Shown here: in pieces, positions 18,479-27,216 of the stretch
Layout: every line of letters starts with the position of its first letter
Position numbering within the stretch: the stretch's first letter is position 1
Assembly: GCA_964501655.1 (NCBI GenBank)
Contig: CAZCTN010000013.1
Span: 1 to 64,000, forward strand
Origin: JAAYJK01 sp964501655
Lineage (GTDB): Bacteria > Bacillota > Syntrophomonadia > Syntrophomonadales > Syntrophomonadaceae
Length of the DNA stretch: 64,000 nucleotides
Direction of reading: 5' to 3'
Position numbers and translations under genes: made by a program
Notes under the pieces: model-generated
The model's database searches: none
The model's input: only the letters and a program-made list of their open reading frames with translations
Told to the model about the DNA's origin: nothing

Positions 18479-20371
18479 CTATCTCTGGAAAATACCCGGC
18501 TTATTCTGGAAATCACTCCCGCGCGGGAGTTTTCCGGCCTTTCTGGCTTCCCTTAGTTTGGCCAGGGGGACAGTGCTGATGGAAATATTCTCAGTGCCAA
18601 CTCCCGAGTTAAGCAGAACTTGCCGCCTTCCCGGAGTTTTCACCGGACCGTAGACCCCGCTGCCGCCAAACTGCCCTACATTGGCCATAACAATGTACTG
18701 ATAAAAACGATGGCTGTCAGCCAGGCAGCAGCGTTCGTAAAGCTGCGTATCGGGATTATTGGCAACTATGAAGAGGATATCCAGGGGCAGGCTGTGATCC
18801 ACGTCCGAGTTGATACGGTGGATAATACCAAAGTGGCTGTAATCGTAGCAGATCAATACTCCGAAAGACCAGCTTTCGCCCCAGGTAAATCGGAGCAGCT
18901 TTTCTCCCCTGATCATCTGGAAATGGTCGGAGTCACATTCCTCCTTCGGAGGCAGGAGGGCATCATACTGGGAATGGGTCAGTTTTTGGTACTGAAATCG
19001 CTTTACCTCACCGCTGCCCACCGGCACATAAATGAAACAGCGATTGGCCCCCACAGCCTTTTCCGGGCTTTCCAGGGTATCGGGCTGGGGATCATACTCC
19101 ACCCCGCCGATAATTATGGTATTAAATCTGCGGGCAAAGTCCTGCAAATAAGGCTCCATGGTCAGGGGAAGAAAAAGCTCCGGAAAAACCAAAAAATCAA
19201 GGGACTGCCCGTTTTCCTCCAATTGACCGGCCAGAAATTCCAGGTGGGTTCTGACCTTATGGATAAATTCGGAAGCATTATGGGAACATGATATACAGTA
19301 ATAGTTGTTCAGGTAAGACTCTTTATCCATGCATTTGAGCTGAACCACCGCAATGTTAAGCTCTTCTTGTTCATGTATGGGAATATATCCCGCCCTTTGC
19401 AGGTCAACCTTTTCCAAACCATCGGGGGATTGCAGTCTCTTCATATAGTCCGGTTCTCCCGGAGTTCGATATTCTTCACTGGGATAAATCGGCGTCCAGT
19501 TAATGGCATCTTCATAAGAATCAATACCGCTGCTCTGGCCCTGGCGAAGTCTGCGCAGATCAGCTATGGGCAGGTTTGCTTCCAGGTAAGCCCTGGTTTC
19601 TCCCTGAGTATAAGCCAAGGCTCCCCCCAGGCTCATGGAGGCCCGTTTGGGTCCATTGTAGCGAAAGGGAGCAAATACTCCGCTGCCGCCGTAGTTGGCT
19701 ATGTTGGATATGATAACAAAACAGGAAAACCGGTGAATATCAGCCAGGGCGTATTGCCGAAAAAGGCGAGTACCCGGGTTGAAGGAAGAGACCACCAGCA
19801 TCTCAATATTATGCTTAGAAATATTTTCCAGCACATCGGCATGGGTATAGTCATGACAGCTGATTACAGCTATATTGCCCAGGGGAGTGGAAAAAAGATT
19901 AATCTCTTCCCCGGGATGCAGTTTTCCCTGGGCATGAAATTTCAGGTCTTCAGTAGAAAAGGAGATCTGGGCAACGATCACCGGCTCATGATGGGGAGTG
20001 ATTACCGCAACCGAGTTGGTAATCTGATTGGTATTGTCCCTCATATGGTAACCCAGCCTTACGATAATAAGCTGTTGATTCCGGTCAGCCTGTTGCTGAT
20101 ATAGATTCAGGGCAGATGCGTTACCGGGATGTTCTGAAACAACAGCCAGGTCCGTGTCTTCTGGAATGCGCGCCAGCATAGCTTCGATGACTTCCCGGAA
20201 GTCTTCGGGGCTGTCGCCTGCGTTCATCCGGCCCACGTAAATACCTTCCCCAGCCCGACGGCCAATGAGCTGTTCAGGGTATTGTTCCTGTATTAGGAAA
20301 ACCTTGATGGGATCTGACTCACTTTGCCTTTTACTGGTATATAATAGCTGGTGATGATGGATTGCTAACAT
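18479..20371 (-). CDS. Tandem nitrilase-fold (carbon-nitrogen hydrolase) protein
   Basis: This is 630 residues, about twice a normal nitrilase. Two carbon-nitrogen hydrolase domains are visible. The first has E80 (VVSEHPG), K150 (HAQGKLHPGEE) and C172 (ISCHDY); the second has E398 (VFPELFLP), K463 (YQKLTHSQ) and C508 (LICYDYS), so both keep the Glu-Lys-Cys triad. Matching ends ADIHRFSCFVIISNIANYGG and ADSHRFYQYIVMANVGQFGG show an internal duplication. Such enzymes cleave nitriles or amides; the substrate here is unknown. No signal peptide. It is 87 bp upstream of the ABC exporter pair on the same strand, with AGAGG before the ATG. The 308 bp upstream to the sigma factor gene hold no gene. Confidence 0.88.
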   Translation of the reverse strand: MLAIHHHQLLYTSKRQSESDPIKVFLIQEQYPEQLIGRRAGEGIYVGRMNAGDSPEDFREVIEAMLARIPEDTDLAVVSEHPGNASALNLYQQQADRNQQLIIVRLGYHMRDNTNQITNSVAVITPHHEPVIVAQISFSTEDLKFHAQGKLHPGEEINLFSTPLGNIAVISCHDYTHADVLENISKHNIEMLVVSSFNPGTRLFRQYALADIHRFSCFVIISNIANYGGSGVFAPFRYNGPKRASMSLGGALAYTQGETRAYLEANLPIADLRRLRQGQSSGIDSYEDAINWTPIYPSEEYRTPGEPDYMKRLQSPDGLEKVDLQRAGYIPIHEQEELNIAVVQLKCMDKESYLNNYYCISCSHNASEFIHKVRTHLEFLAGQLEENGQSLDFLVFPELFLPLTMEPYLQDFARRFNTIIIGGVEYDPQPDTLESPEKAVGANRCFIYVPVGSGEVKRFQYQKLTHSQYDALLPPKEECDSDHFQMIRGEKLLRFTWGESWSFGVLICYDYSHFGIIHRINSDVDHSLPLDILFIVANNPDTQLYERCCLADSHRFYQYIVMANVGQFGGSGVYGPVKTPGRRQVLLNSGVGTENISISTVPLAKLREARKAGKLPRGSDFQNKPGIFQR

Positions 20372-20679
20372 AGTCGTATACCTCTTCTCCCGTTGTTGTC
20401 GGCCATTTCCGCCACTGCAGCCCTCAAACTCATGCAGGTCAGATATCCCGGTAATAATACTCTAATATTCTTTTCTTCCTAACTTTTACATATTCGTCTT
20501 CAACCGGCTTTTTCCTTCTGAAGACAGGGAAACGTTTCTAGCCCACTGAAAAGCCGCCTCTTTCAACCCCTTGGACGTCAGTTCCAATCCCAGCGAGATC
20601 GTATCCCTTGTCTTCTCCCATATTTTGTCGCCAATTACATTTATATTCATGTATAATCACAAACAGGGATGTGATTTGA

Positions 20680-21282
20680 ATGATCATGATGGCAATCGCA
20701 GCTCTGGAACAAGATGACAGAGCTTTTATGCTAAATTTATATAACGATTATTATGGCCTGGTCAGTAAGAACATTTATCATATTACCCGTGATGCAGACA
20801 ATACCGAAGATCTGATTAATGATACTTTTATTAAATTAATTGAAAATATTTTTTCAATTCGGACTATGGAGAGTTGCAAATTAGCTGCTTATGTTGTCTA
20901 TACTTCTAGGAGCGTAGCAATTAACTTTATCAAGCATCGGGGCGTACAGCAAAAACATGCCTATTATGGAGAAAATACCGATTTAACCGAAAAGATGGCC
21001 AGCCTGGAGGATAGCCCGGAAGACAGGGCCATTCATCAGGAAGAAATAAAAGAGCTGGTAAATACCATTTTCAGACTTCCTGAAAAGCAGAGAGATGTAC
21101 TGTACTTTAAGTACCTGTTGGAAATGAAGGATAGCGAAATTGCAGCAATGCTTAACATAGCTCCGGACAGTGTCCGGCAGTATCTGACCAGAGCTCGGAG
21201 AAACGCCAGAGAGCTTATGTATAGGGAGGTGAATGATCATGCCCAGCAGCAGCCCGAAGAAAATCAGGAAACAGCTATATGA
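20680..21282 (+). CDS. RNA polymerase sigma factor, ECF-like
   Basis: This is 200 residues. Region 2 contains YYGLVSKNIYHITRDADNTEDLINDTFIKL in its first half, and region 4 has LPEKQRDVLYFKYLLEMKDSEIA followed by a helix-turn-helix with VRQYLTRARRNAREL. A TATAAT hexamer lies at 20652-20657. The gene overlaps the start of the next one, a membrane protein with a DUF4367-like domain, the usual arrangement of a sigma factor and its anti-sigma factor. It probably drives a small set of surface or secreted-protein genes; a candidate target leader lies at 22011. Confidence 0.88.
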   Translation: MIMMAIAALEQDDRAFMLNLYNDYYGLVSKNIYHITRDADNTEDLINDTFIKLIENIFSIRTMESCKLAAYVVYTSRSVAINFIKHRGVQQKHAYYGENTDLTEKMASLEDSPEDRAIHQEEIKELVNTIFRLPEKQRDVLYFKYLLEMKDSEIAAMLNIAPDSVRQYLTRARRNARELMYREVNDHAQQQPEENQETAI

Positions 21283-22006
21283 AGACTTTGAAGATAGTCT
21301 GTTCAAATTAGTCATGCATGATGCCTCAGAAAAGCAAGGCCAGCTTTTCCTGGAGGAAAAAGAAAAGCTGAAAGATGATCCGGAGTATTGCCCTTCTCAG
21401 GAAGCAGTACAAAAATTCAGCCGGCAACTGGATGCTCGGCTTAAGAAGACGAAGGCTTATAGCAGCAGGCAGCATTATTGGCCAGCCTTGAATAGAGTGG
21501 CGATAGCCATGTTTATTATCCTGGCTATATTGGGCACCACTGTGGTAACTGTGGAAGCGGTCAGAATCAAGGCCCTGAATTTCTTAATGGAGATTCAAAA
21601 GGAATATACCTCCTTCGAATTAAAGGACAGCGTCAGCCAAAGCCCGGAGGAATTCAACAACAGCTGGCAAAAAGCTTACGCGCCCACTTATATACCGCCT
21701 GGCTATGAGGTGAGCGCAGTATCCAGCGGAGAATTATCAAAAAGTATTGAGTTCCAAAATCCCCAGGGCTCGATTATTACTTTTCTGGAACTGGGCCAAG
21801 GGAACAAGGCCGCTTTGGATACGGAAAATGCCTCAGCTTTTAAAAAAATCGATATCAATGGTTATGAGGGAAGGCTGGTAGTTAAAAACTCTTTGGTTAC
21901 GGTTATCTGGTCAATAGATGACCGCATGTTTATGATTCGGGGGGAAATGGACGAAGAGACGGCGGTTAAGATGGCCGAGGGGGTTAAATATCTGGATGGA
22001 AAATAA
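21239..22006 (+). CDS. Membrane-anchored anti-sigma-like protein (DUF4367)
   Basis: This is 255 residues. GGGAGG is 9 bases before the ATG at 21239; an ATG two codons earlier is too close to it. A cytoplasmic part of about 80 residues is followed by one membrane helix (VAIAMFIILAILGTTVVTV) and an outside domain of about 150 residues typical of DUF4367 (YIPPGYEVSAV, VIWSIDDRMFMIRG). It overlaps the sigma factor gene by 44 bp. Binding and release of that sigma factor is the expected role, inferred from context. Confidence 0.8.
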   Translation: MPSSSPKKIRKQLYEDFEDSLFKLVMHDASEKQGQLFLEEKEKLKDDPEYCPSQEAVQKFSRQLDARLKKTKAYSSRQHYWPALNRVAIAMFIILAILGTTVVTVEAVRIKALNFLMEIQKEYTSFELKDSVSQSPEEFNNSWQKAYAPTYIPPGYEVSAVSSGELSKSIEFQNPQGSIITFLELGQGNKAALDTENASAFKKIDINGYEGRLVVKNSLVTVIWSIDDRMFMIRGEMDEETAVKMAEGVKYLDGK

Positions 22007-22010
22007 AAGA

Positions 22011-22092
22011 AAATATTTACAAAAATAGAAATATGATGTTGCATAAGGCTTCCTTTAATTGTCTTTATTATTGAAAGATATTTTAAGGAGGT
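22011..22092 (+). promoter_or_regulatory. Leader shared with a second secreted-protein locus
   Basis: These 82 bp start with AAATATTTACAAAAA, contain TGTTGCA, and end with TTGTCTTTATTATTGAAAGA and TTTTAAGGAGGT. The minus-strand region 53151-53234 has the same blocks in the same order with nearly the same spacing. It probably contains the promoter and 5' leader of the small secreted protein, and may be read by the sigma factor encoded just upstream. Confidence 0.55.
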
Positions 22093-22100
22093 CTTTACTG

Positions 22101-22532
22101 ATGAAGAGTATTATCTGTTGGGGAATCATCATTCTGATGGTATTCATTGCCACTCCTGTTTATGCGGCGGATTTGATTGAAAACCCGGGGGAACCAGGCG
22201 TGATAACGCCAAAATTCACTTATATTTCCTGGTTGAGCTCGGGTCTTTCTATTAACTCGTGGGGGAAAGCTACCTGCCTTGGATCTGCTTCAGCTTATGA
22301 CAGTTCGCATACAACCAATCTAACCGTAAAGCTGCAAAAATCCAATGCGGGGGGCTGGAGTACAACCAAATCTTGGTCTGCGTCATCCACCGGTACCTCT
22401 CTGGCCAAAGTTGAAGAGAATTATTACGTTGCCCATGGCACCTATCGAGTTTGTGCCACCGCCAAAGTTTATAATAGTTCCGGGACTTTGCTGGAAAGCA
22501 AATCAGTTTATTCCAATACGGTAACATATTGA
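22101..22532 (+). CDS. Small secreted protein, DUF6147-like
   Basis: This is 143 residues from the ATG at 22101, preceded by AAGGAGG. A signal peptide (about residues 1-22, ending TPVYA before ADLIEN) predicts export. The mature part is a beta-rich domain with ISWLSSGLSINSWGKATC and repeated Ser/Thr turns, resembling DUF6147 proteins of Clostridia; function unknown. It is the third gene after the sigma factor and anti-sigma genes and ends at a strong terminator. Confidence 0.75.
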   Translation: MKSIICWGIIILMVFIATPVYAADLIENPGEPGVITPKFTYISWLSSGLSINSWGKATCLGSASAYDSSHTTNLTVKLQKSNAGGWSTTKSWSASSTGTSLAKVEENYYVAHGTYRVCATAKVYNSSGTLLESKSVYSNTVTY

Positions 22533-22540
22533 ACGGCTCA

Positions 22541-22575
22541 AAGACCAGGGGACGGTTCAACCGTCCCCTGGTCTT
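22541..22575. terminator. Bidirectional terminator between converging genes
   Basis: A perfect inverted repeat with arms aagaccaggggacggtt and aaccgtcccctggtctt (22541-22557 and 22559-22575) lies between the ends of the secreted-protein gene and the ABC ATPase gene. The stop codon of the latter begins two bases beyond the repeat. It should end transcription from both sides. Confidence 0.85.
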
Positions 22576-22576
22576 C

Positions 22577-23509
22577 TTAATAGGAAAGGTAAACGGCGTC
22601 ATCAGGGTTCCATTCCCGGTCTGCAAGGGAAGGAACATCGACTTCAACGGTACGGTCATTAACCCGAACAAAGTAGGTGGTATACGCACCGGTAAATTGC
22701 TTTTGCGCAATAATACCCGGCAGAGAGCCTGATACCTCCGACAGGGTAATTCGCTCCGGTCTTACTGCCGATATCTGCTCCCCTTTCCCCGCCAGGAAGT
22801 TTATCCTGCCTATGAATTCTGCTACAAATCGGCTGGCCGGTGAATCATAAACGGTTTTGGGGGTGCCCACCTGTTCCAGCCTTCCATGGTTCATAACCGC
22901 TATATGATCTGATATACTCAAGGCTTCCTCCTGGTCATGAGTAACATAAACGGTAGTGATACCCAGTTCTTTCTGGATATCCCTGATTTCTTTACGCATT
23001 TTTTGCCGTAATTTAGCATCCAGGTTGCTTAGAGGTTCATCCAGCAGCAAGACTTTGGGATTCATAACCATAGCCCGAGCTAGAGCCACCCTCTGCTGTT
23101 CACCTCCTGACAGCTGATTCACTGGCTTATTTCGGTAATGCTTCAATCCTACCATTTCCAGCATTTCTTCTCCCTGGGCCAGCATCTCTTTTTTTCCCCG
23201 CTTTTGGAATTTCAGACCGTAGCAGACGTTTTGGATAACGTTCATATGGGGAAACAAGGCATAGCTTTGAAATACCGTGGCAGTAGGCCGCAGATTGGGT
23301 GGAATTAGACTAATATCCCGGCCTTCCAGGATAACTTTGCCGCTATCGGCGGGAATAAACCCTCCCACCATTCTGAGGGTGGTGGTTTTGCCGCAGCCGG
23401 AAGGGCCCAGAATGGACAGCAATTCCCCTTTTTCCAGTTCCAGGTGCAAATCCTCCACTGCCATTGTGTTATTATAGCTTTTACTTAATCCCATCAATTG
23501 CAGGTACAT
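22577..23509 (-). CDS. ABC importer ATPase (FbpC/PotA type)
   Basis: This is 310 residues from the ATG at 23509 (MYLQLMGLSK), preceded by GGGAGGAG. Walker A is GPSGCGKTT, the signature is LSGGEQQR and Walker B is VLLLDEPLSNLD; a TOBE-like C-terminal domain follows (ISAVRPERITLSE). It powers the fused permease encoded just upstream, whose gene overlaps its start by 29 bp. The set of ATPase, fused permease and lipoprotein is of the iron(III)/thiamine/2-aminoethylphosphonate class. Confidence 0.92.
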   Translation of the reverse strand: MYLQLMGLSKSYNNTMAVEDLHLELEKGELLSILGPSGCGKTTTLRMVGGFIPADSGKVILEGRDISLIPPNLRPTATVFQSYALFPHMNVIQNVCYGLKFQKRGKKEMLAQGEEMLEMVGLKHYRNKPVNQLSGGEQQRVALARAMVMNPKVLLLDEPLSNLDAKLRQKMRKEIRDIQKELGITTVYVTHDQEEALSISDHIAVMNHGRLEQVGTPKTVYDSPASRFVAEFIGRINFLAGKGEQISAVRPERITLSEVSGSLPGIIAQKQFTGAYTTYFVRVNDRTVEVDVPSLADREWNPDDAVYLSY

Positions 23510-25181
23510 ATGTCTCCTCCCTTTTTTCCCTGCCACCATATCGGGGGGAACGTAAAATAAAATAAGAAAATACCAGATTTATGAGCAGGGTAACCAGTAT
23601 TATCATATTGGCTAGAACTGCACTTACCCCTATCTGCCCGGTTTTTATGGCATTAAACATTTGTACCGTAGCCACTTCAGATCCTGGCACCACCAGGAAT
23701 ATTATTGCTCCGATGGTTGTCATGGTGGTAGTAAAAGTATTTACAAATCCCAGCAGAAAAGCCGGCTTTAATGAAGGCAATATTATATCCTTGAAAGCAG
23801 TTATCTCGCTGGCCCCCAGGTCCCGGGCGCTGTACTCGGTCTCCGGGTTGAGCTGGGTAAGCACTGCGGTGCCCGCTCTGGTACTGATAGGCAGCTGGCG
23901 ATAGATACAGTTTGCCACTACTATAAAAGCAGTACCGGTAAGAATCAAGGGTTTATTATGAAATGCCAGGACATAGGCAATTCCCAGAAATGGACCGGGT
24001 ATCATATAGGGCAGGGTGACCAAAAAATCCAAAGTCCTGTAGCCAGGAAACTTCTTCCTTGCCACCATATAGGCAATTATCATTCCTAGCAGAGTACCAA
24101 CCAGGGCTGCAATCAGGGCGTATTCCAGGCTGCGGCCAAAGGCGGCTAAGCGGCTTGCTTCTACAGCCTGAATGTGCCGTAAACTGAAAGAGAAATCCAC
24201 CCCCCAGGTTTTCGCGAAAGCTCCCCAGAGTATGGTGATATACTGTATTAACTGAAATAATATGAAGCTGGCCGTTACCAGGGCCAGGCTATAATTCACC
24301 CCCCTGGATAATTTCAGGGGGCTTTCGGTGCTCACCCGCAGGGAGAAATATTCCGAATTTTCCACTGTCCTACGGTAGATTATGAACATAAGCAGAGCGG
24401 GTATCATCAAAAGCGTGCCCATAGCTGCTGCTCTGGGCAAGTTATACAAACCTATCACATTCATGTAGGCTTCCGTTGCCAGTACGCTAAAATTACCGCC
24501 TATTATCGCCGGGGTGCCAAAGTCTGCCAGTGACTGTATGAAGGCTATCAGCGCAGCGGCAATAATACCAGGTTTCGCCAGGGGAATGGTAATTTTCAAC
24601 AATGTCCTAAGACTGTCCGCCCCCAGGTCCAGAGAGGCCTGCTCCAGGCTTTTGTCAATTCCCCGCAAAACACCCAAAATAATCAAGGCGGCCAGGGAGG
24701 CATGGCCCAAAGCCTGCATAATTACCACCCCATGCCATCCATAAGGATTGATGGTTAATCCCAGCAGGTGATAGGTTATAATTCCTCGACGGCCAAACAG
24801 CATGATATATGATAAGGCAGAAACAAACGGCGGCGAAATCATGGTCAGCAGCAGCACCGCAAAAGTCAGTCTCTTGCCGCGATTTTGGGAATGACTAACA
24901 AACAAAGCTATAAACAGTCCAATAACTACTGCCAGCACGGTAGAAAAAACCGATACAAATATACTATTTAACAAAAGCTGTTTGTTTTGGGTAAAAAGCT
25001 TAATGTATTCAGCCAGAGTGAACTGTCCGTCATAATAAACGCTTTTCACCATTATCGCTATGCTGGGCCACAATATAAAGACCAGAACACTGGCTGCTAT
25101 TAGAACATAAATTAAGCCTGCCAGTAAATCAGAAAAAGAGGTGCCTTTAAAAGGCACCCCTTTTTTAAGCTTATTGCCCAT
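23481..25181 (-). CDS. ABC importer permease, fused two-unit type
   Basis: This is 566 residues with about twelve membrane helices and two copies of the permease loop (LGADSLRTLLKITIPLAKPG and LGASEITAFKDIILPSLKPA), so one chain does the work of a permease dimer, as in FbpB, ThiP and SfuB. The frame is also open from a TTG at 25202 with GGGATGG before it; the ATG at 25181 is given, and either start overlaps the preceding gene. It forms an uptake system with the lipoprotein upstream and the ATPase downstream. Confidence 0.88.
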   Translation of the reverse strand: MGNKLKKGVPFKGTSFSDLLAGLIYVLIAASVLVFILWPSIAIMVKSVYYDGQFTLAEYIKLFTQNKQLLLNSIFVSVFSTVLAVVIGLFIALFVSHSQNRGKRLTFAVLLLTMISPPFVSALSYIMLFGRRGIITYHLLGLTINPYGWHGVVIMQALGHASLAALIILGVLRGIDKSLEQASLDLGADSLRTLLKITIPLAKPGIIAAALIAFIQSLADFGTPAIIGGNFSVLATEAYMNVIGLYNLPRAAAMGTLLMIPALLMFIIYRRTVENSEYFSLRVSTESPLKLSRGVNYSLALVTASFILFQLIQYITILWGAFAKTWGVDFSFSLRHIQAVEASRLAAFGRSLEYALIAALVGTLLGMIIAYMVARKKFPGYRTLDFLVTLPYMIPGPFLGIAYVLAFHNKPLILTGTAFIVVANCIYRQLPISTRAGTAVLTQLNPETEYSARDLGASEITAFKDIILPSLKPAFLLGFVNTFTTTMTTIGAIIFLVVPGSEVATVQMFNAIKTGQIGVSAVLANMIILVTLLINLVFSYFILRSPRYGGREKREETYVPAIDGIK

Positions 25182-26211
25182 ACCGTGTCTGCCACTGTTC
25201 AACTAATCCATCCCTGGCGTTACCCGCAGCAACAAAGTCTATATCCTGCAACTCTGCATCTTTGATTTCCGCCAGACATTCCGGCAGTTCTATTCCCTCC
25301 CGGGCGGGAACCCGGGGGCAATTATCCCTGAGTATCTGCTGGCCTTTTTCACTCAAACACCAGTCTACAAATACCTTGGCACCTTCCAGGTTTTCGGCTC
25401 CCTTTAGAATAGCAACCGGAGACGGCCACCACGGGGTACCATCCCGGGGAAATACTGATACGATAGGATAACCCTCGGCCTTCAAGTCTTCTCCGGTATC
25501 GGGGGCAAGCCCTACCGCCGCTTCACCCAGGGCTGCCTTCTGCGGGGGCTCTCCGCCCCGCTTGGCGTAGTATGGAATCTGGGCATTTAATTGATCCATG
25601 TAAGCCCAGCCTTCTTCCTCGCCCATAGTCTGAAGAATTCCGCTCAGTATGGTATAAGCAGTACCTGATATGGAGGGATTGGGCATTAGTATTTCACCCT
25701 TAAACTCGGGTTTAAGCAGATCCTGCCAGGTCTGAGGAACATCCACCCCCAGCTCCGCACAGCGATCAGTATTTACAATAAAACTCACTGTTACCAGTGA
25801 TATGCCCGTCCAATATCCATCCGGATCTTTATACTGGTCAGTTACAAATTCGGCTTCCTTTGACACATAGCTTTCCAGCAAACCGTCAGTCTGAGCGGCA
25901 ATGAAGCTGTCAACTCCACCGCCAAACCAAATGTCTCCCAGAGGTTTTCCCTGCTCCGCCCGGATACGGGCCAAAACTTCACCAGATGACATGTCCAGGT
26001 ATTCAACCTTGATACCGGTATCTGCTTCAAATGCCTGGAAGATCTCATCTTTTCCGCCGTAAGCAGCAAATACCTTTAAGGTGGTACCGGCTAAATCAGC
26101 TGCTATTTTTTCCTCCGGAGCCGGCAGATCAGCATCAGATGACCCGCCACAGCCGGCCAGGCCGAACACCAAGACCAAAATCATTAACATTGCCAGTAAC
26201 TTATGTTTCAT
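25171..26211 (-). CDS. ABC importer substrate-binding lipoprotein
   Basis: This is about 346 residues. A signal peptide ends in the lipobox FGLAGC, so the protein is anchored outside the membrane. The body (TTLKVFAAYGGKDEIFQAFE, GDIWFGGGVDSF, GGEPPQKAALGEAAVG) resembles iron(III)- and thiamine-type binding proteins. AGGAGG lies 11 bases before the ATG used and 5 bases before an in-frame TTG at 26217; either may serve. First gene of the importer operon. Ligand not decided; iron is the commonest in this class. Confidence 0.87.
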   Translation of the reverse strand: MKHKLLAMLMILVLVFGLAGCGGSSDADLPAPEEKIAADLAGTTLKVFAAYGGKDEIFQAFEADTGIKVEYLDMSSGEVLARIRAEQGKPLGDIWFGGGVDSFIAAQTDGLLESYVSKEAEFVTDQYKDPDGYWTGISLVTVSFIVNTDRCAELGVDVPQTWQDLLKPEFKGEILMPNPSISGTAYTILSGILQTMGEEEGWAYMDQLNAQIPYYAKRGGEPPQKAALGEAAVGLAPDTGEDLKAEGYPIVSVFPRDGTPWWPSPVAILKGAENLEGAKVFVDWCLSEKGQQILRDNCPRVPAREGIELPECLAEIKDAELQDIDFVAAGNARDGLVEQWQTRYGQ

Positions 26212-26326
26212 TGACAATAACGCCTCCTATCTCTTATCCTTCGCATGCAATTCGTGCTGATGTTATCATCCGAAGATCATAATATCTCTATAGCTTATCC
26301 CCTCCCCCGAAAAATAAAGAAAGGAT

Positions 26327-26965
26327 CTACGCACTCTTTATAATCTGCGGGTTGATCCTTTCAAACCCTTTATCAGTCAATCTTACTGGATAAACATTCC
26401 CCTGCTTGACGGCTTTGATCAAGTCCTTCTCATTACGCATACCGTCAGGAAACCAGGTGGAGAATTTACCCAAAGCTTCCACTTTATGCGCGTCACTGGC
26501 TCCCAGCAGGGGCAATCTCATATCTTCAGCCATAGTAACAGCTTTTAGATTGTTGATCATATCAGTGCTGCCATTAAACACCTCTATGCCATGCAGACAG
26601 TGTCGCCGGGCTGCGTTTCCCATCCCCCGGTTGTTGGTACGAAAAGGATGAGCACTTACGGCTATCCCCCCGCTTTCCTGTACTAAATCAAGCAGGTAAT
26701 CAGCCTTTACTCTCCGACCAGGAAGTTTATCCAAACCGAACACCAGCACATCACCTTCATAAGTAAAGACTTCTGCTCCCACAAATATAGGAAAACCTGC
26801 CTGCATTGCATACTCCCTGGCCCTTTCCCTTATAGCCAGGGAATCATGATCAGTAATACATACTGCATCAAGTCCTATTTTCACTGCCTGCTCAACAATC
26901 TGCTCCAGCGTCATATTGCTGTCATCCGAAGTAGGGTAAGCGTGAACATGGGTGTCAATTATCAT
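26327..26965 (-). CDS. PHP-domain metal-dependent hydrolase
   Basis: This is 212 residues from the ATG at 26965 (MIIDTHVHAY), preceded by AGGAG. The metal-binding motifs of the PHP family are present: DTHVH, CITDHDS, VSAHPF and GASDAHK. PHP proteins hydrolyse phosphoesters, for example histidinol phosphate or small nucleotides. It lies 115 bp upstream of the importer genes on the same strand, but there is no clear functional tie. Confidence 0.85.
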   Translation of the reverse strand: MIIDTHVHAYPTSDDSNMTLEQIVEQAVKIGLDAVCITDHDSLAIRERAREYAMQAGFPIFVGAEVFTYEGDVLVFGLDKLPGRRVKADYLLDLVQESGGIAVSAHPFRTNNRGMGNAARRHCLHGIEVFNGSTDMINNLKAVTMAEDMRLPLLGASDAHKVEALGKFSTWFPDGMRNEKDLIKAVKQGNVYPVRLTDKGFERINPQIIKSA

Positions 26966-27168
26966 CGCTATTCTCCTAAAGAAGCTTTTGCCCAATTATA
27001 AAGGACAGTGACTCACTGGGTCAATAACCATTTTGTACTTTATGTATTACTTGTAGTTATATGTTCTTTACAAGGGTACAAACGATAAAAAAACCGGAAC
27101 GGACTACCAACCTGACATAAGCGCCGCCCACTGGACAAGGGGCGGTGCTTTGTTTGTGGGGGCCGTTG

Positions 27169-27191
27169 CTTCGGGCCAAATTGGCCCGAAG
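27169..27191. repeat. 11-bp inverted repeat before the ICE remnant genes
   Basis: The arms cttcgggccaa and ttggcccgaag match perfectly around one base. The repeat ends about ten bases before the AAAGGAGG of the DUF6674 gene. It could be an operator or a translation-blocking hairpin of the original mobile element. Confidence 0.5.
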
Positions 27192-27216
27192 TGGTGAAAG
27201 GAGGTTGATTTGTAAA

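Noticed and set aside
18479..20371. Link of the double nitrilase to phage-defence reverse transcriptases
   Set aside because: Some defence proteins carry nitrilase domains, but no reverse transcriptase or other defence gene lies near.
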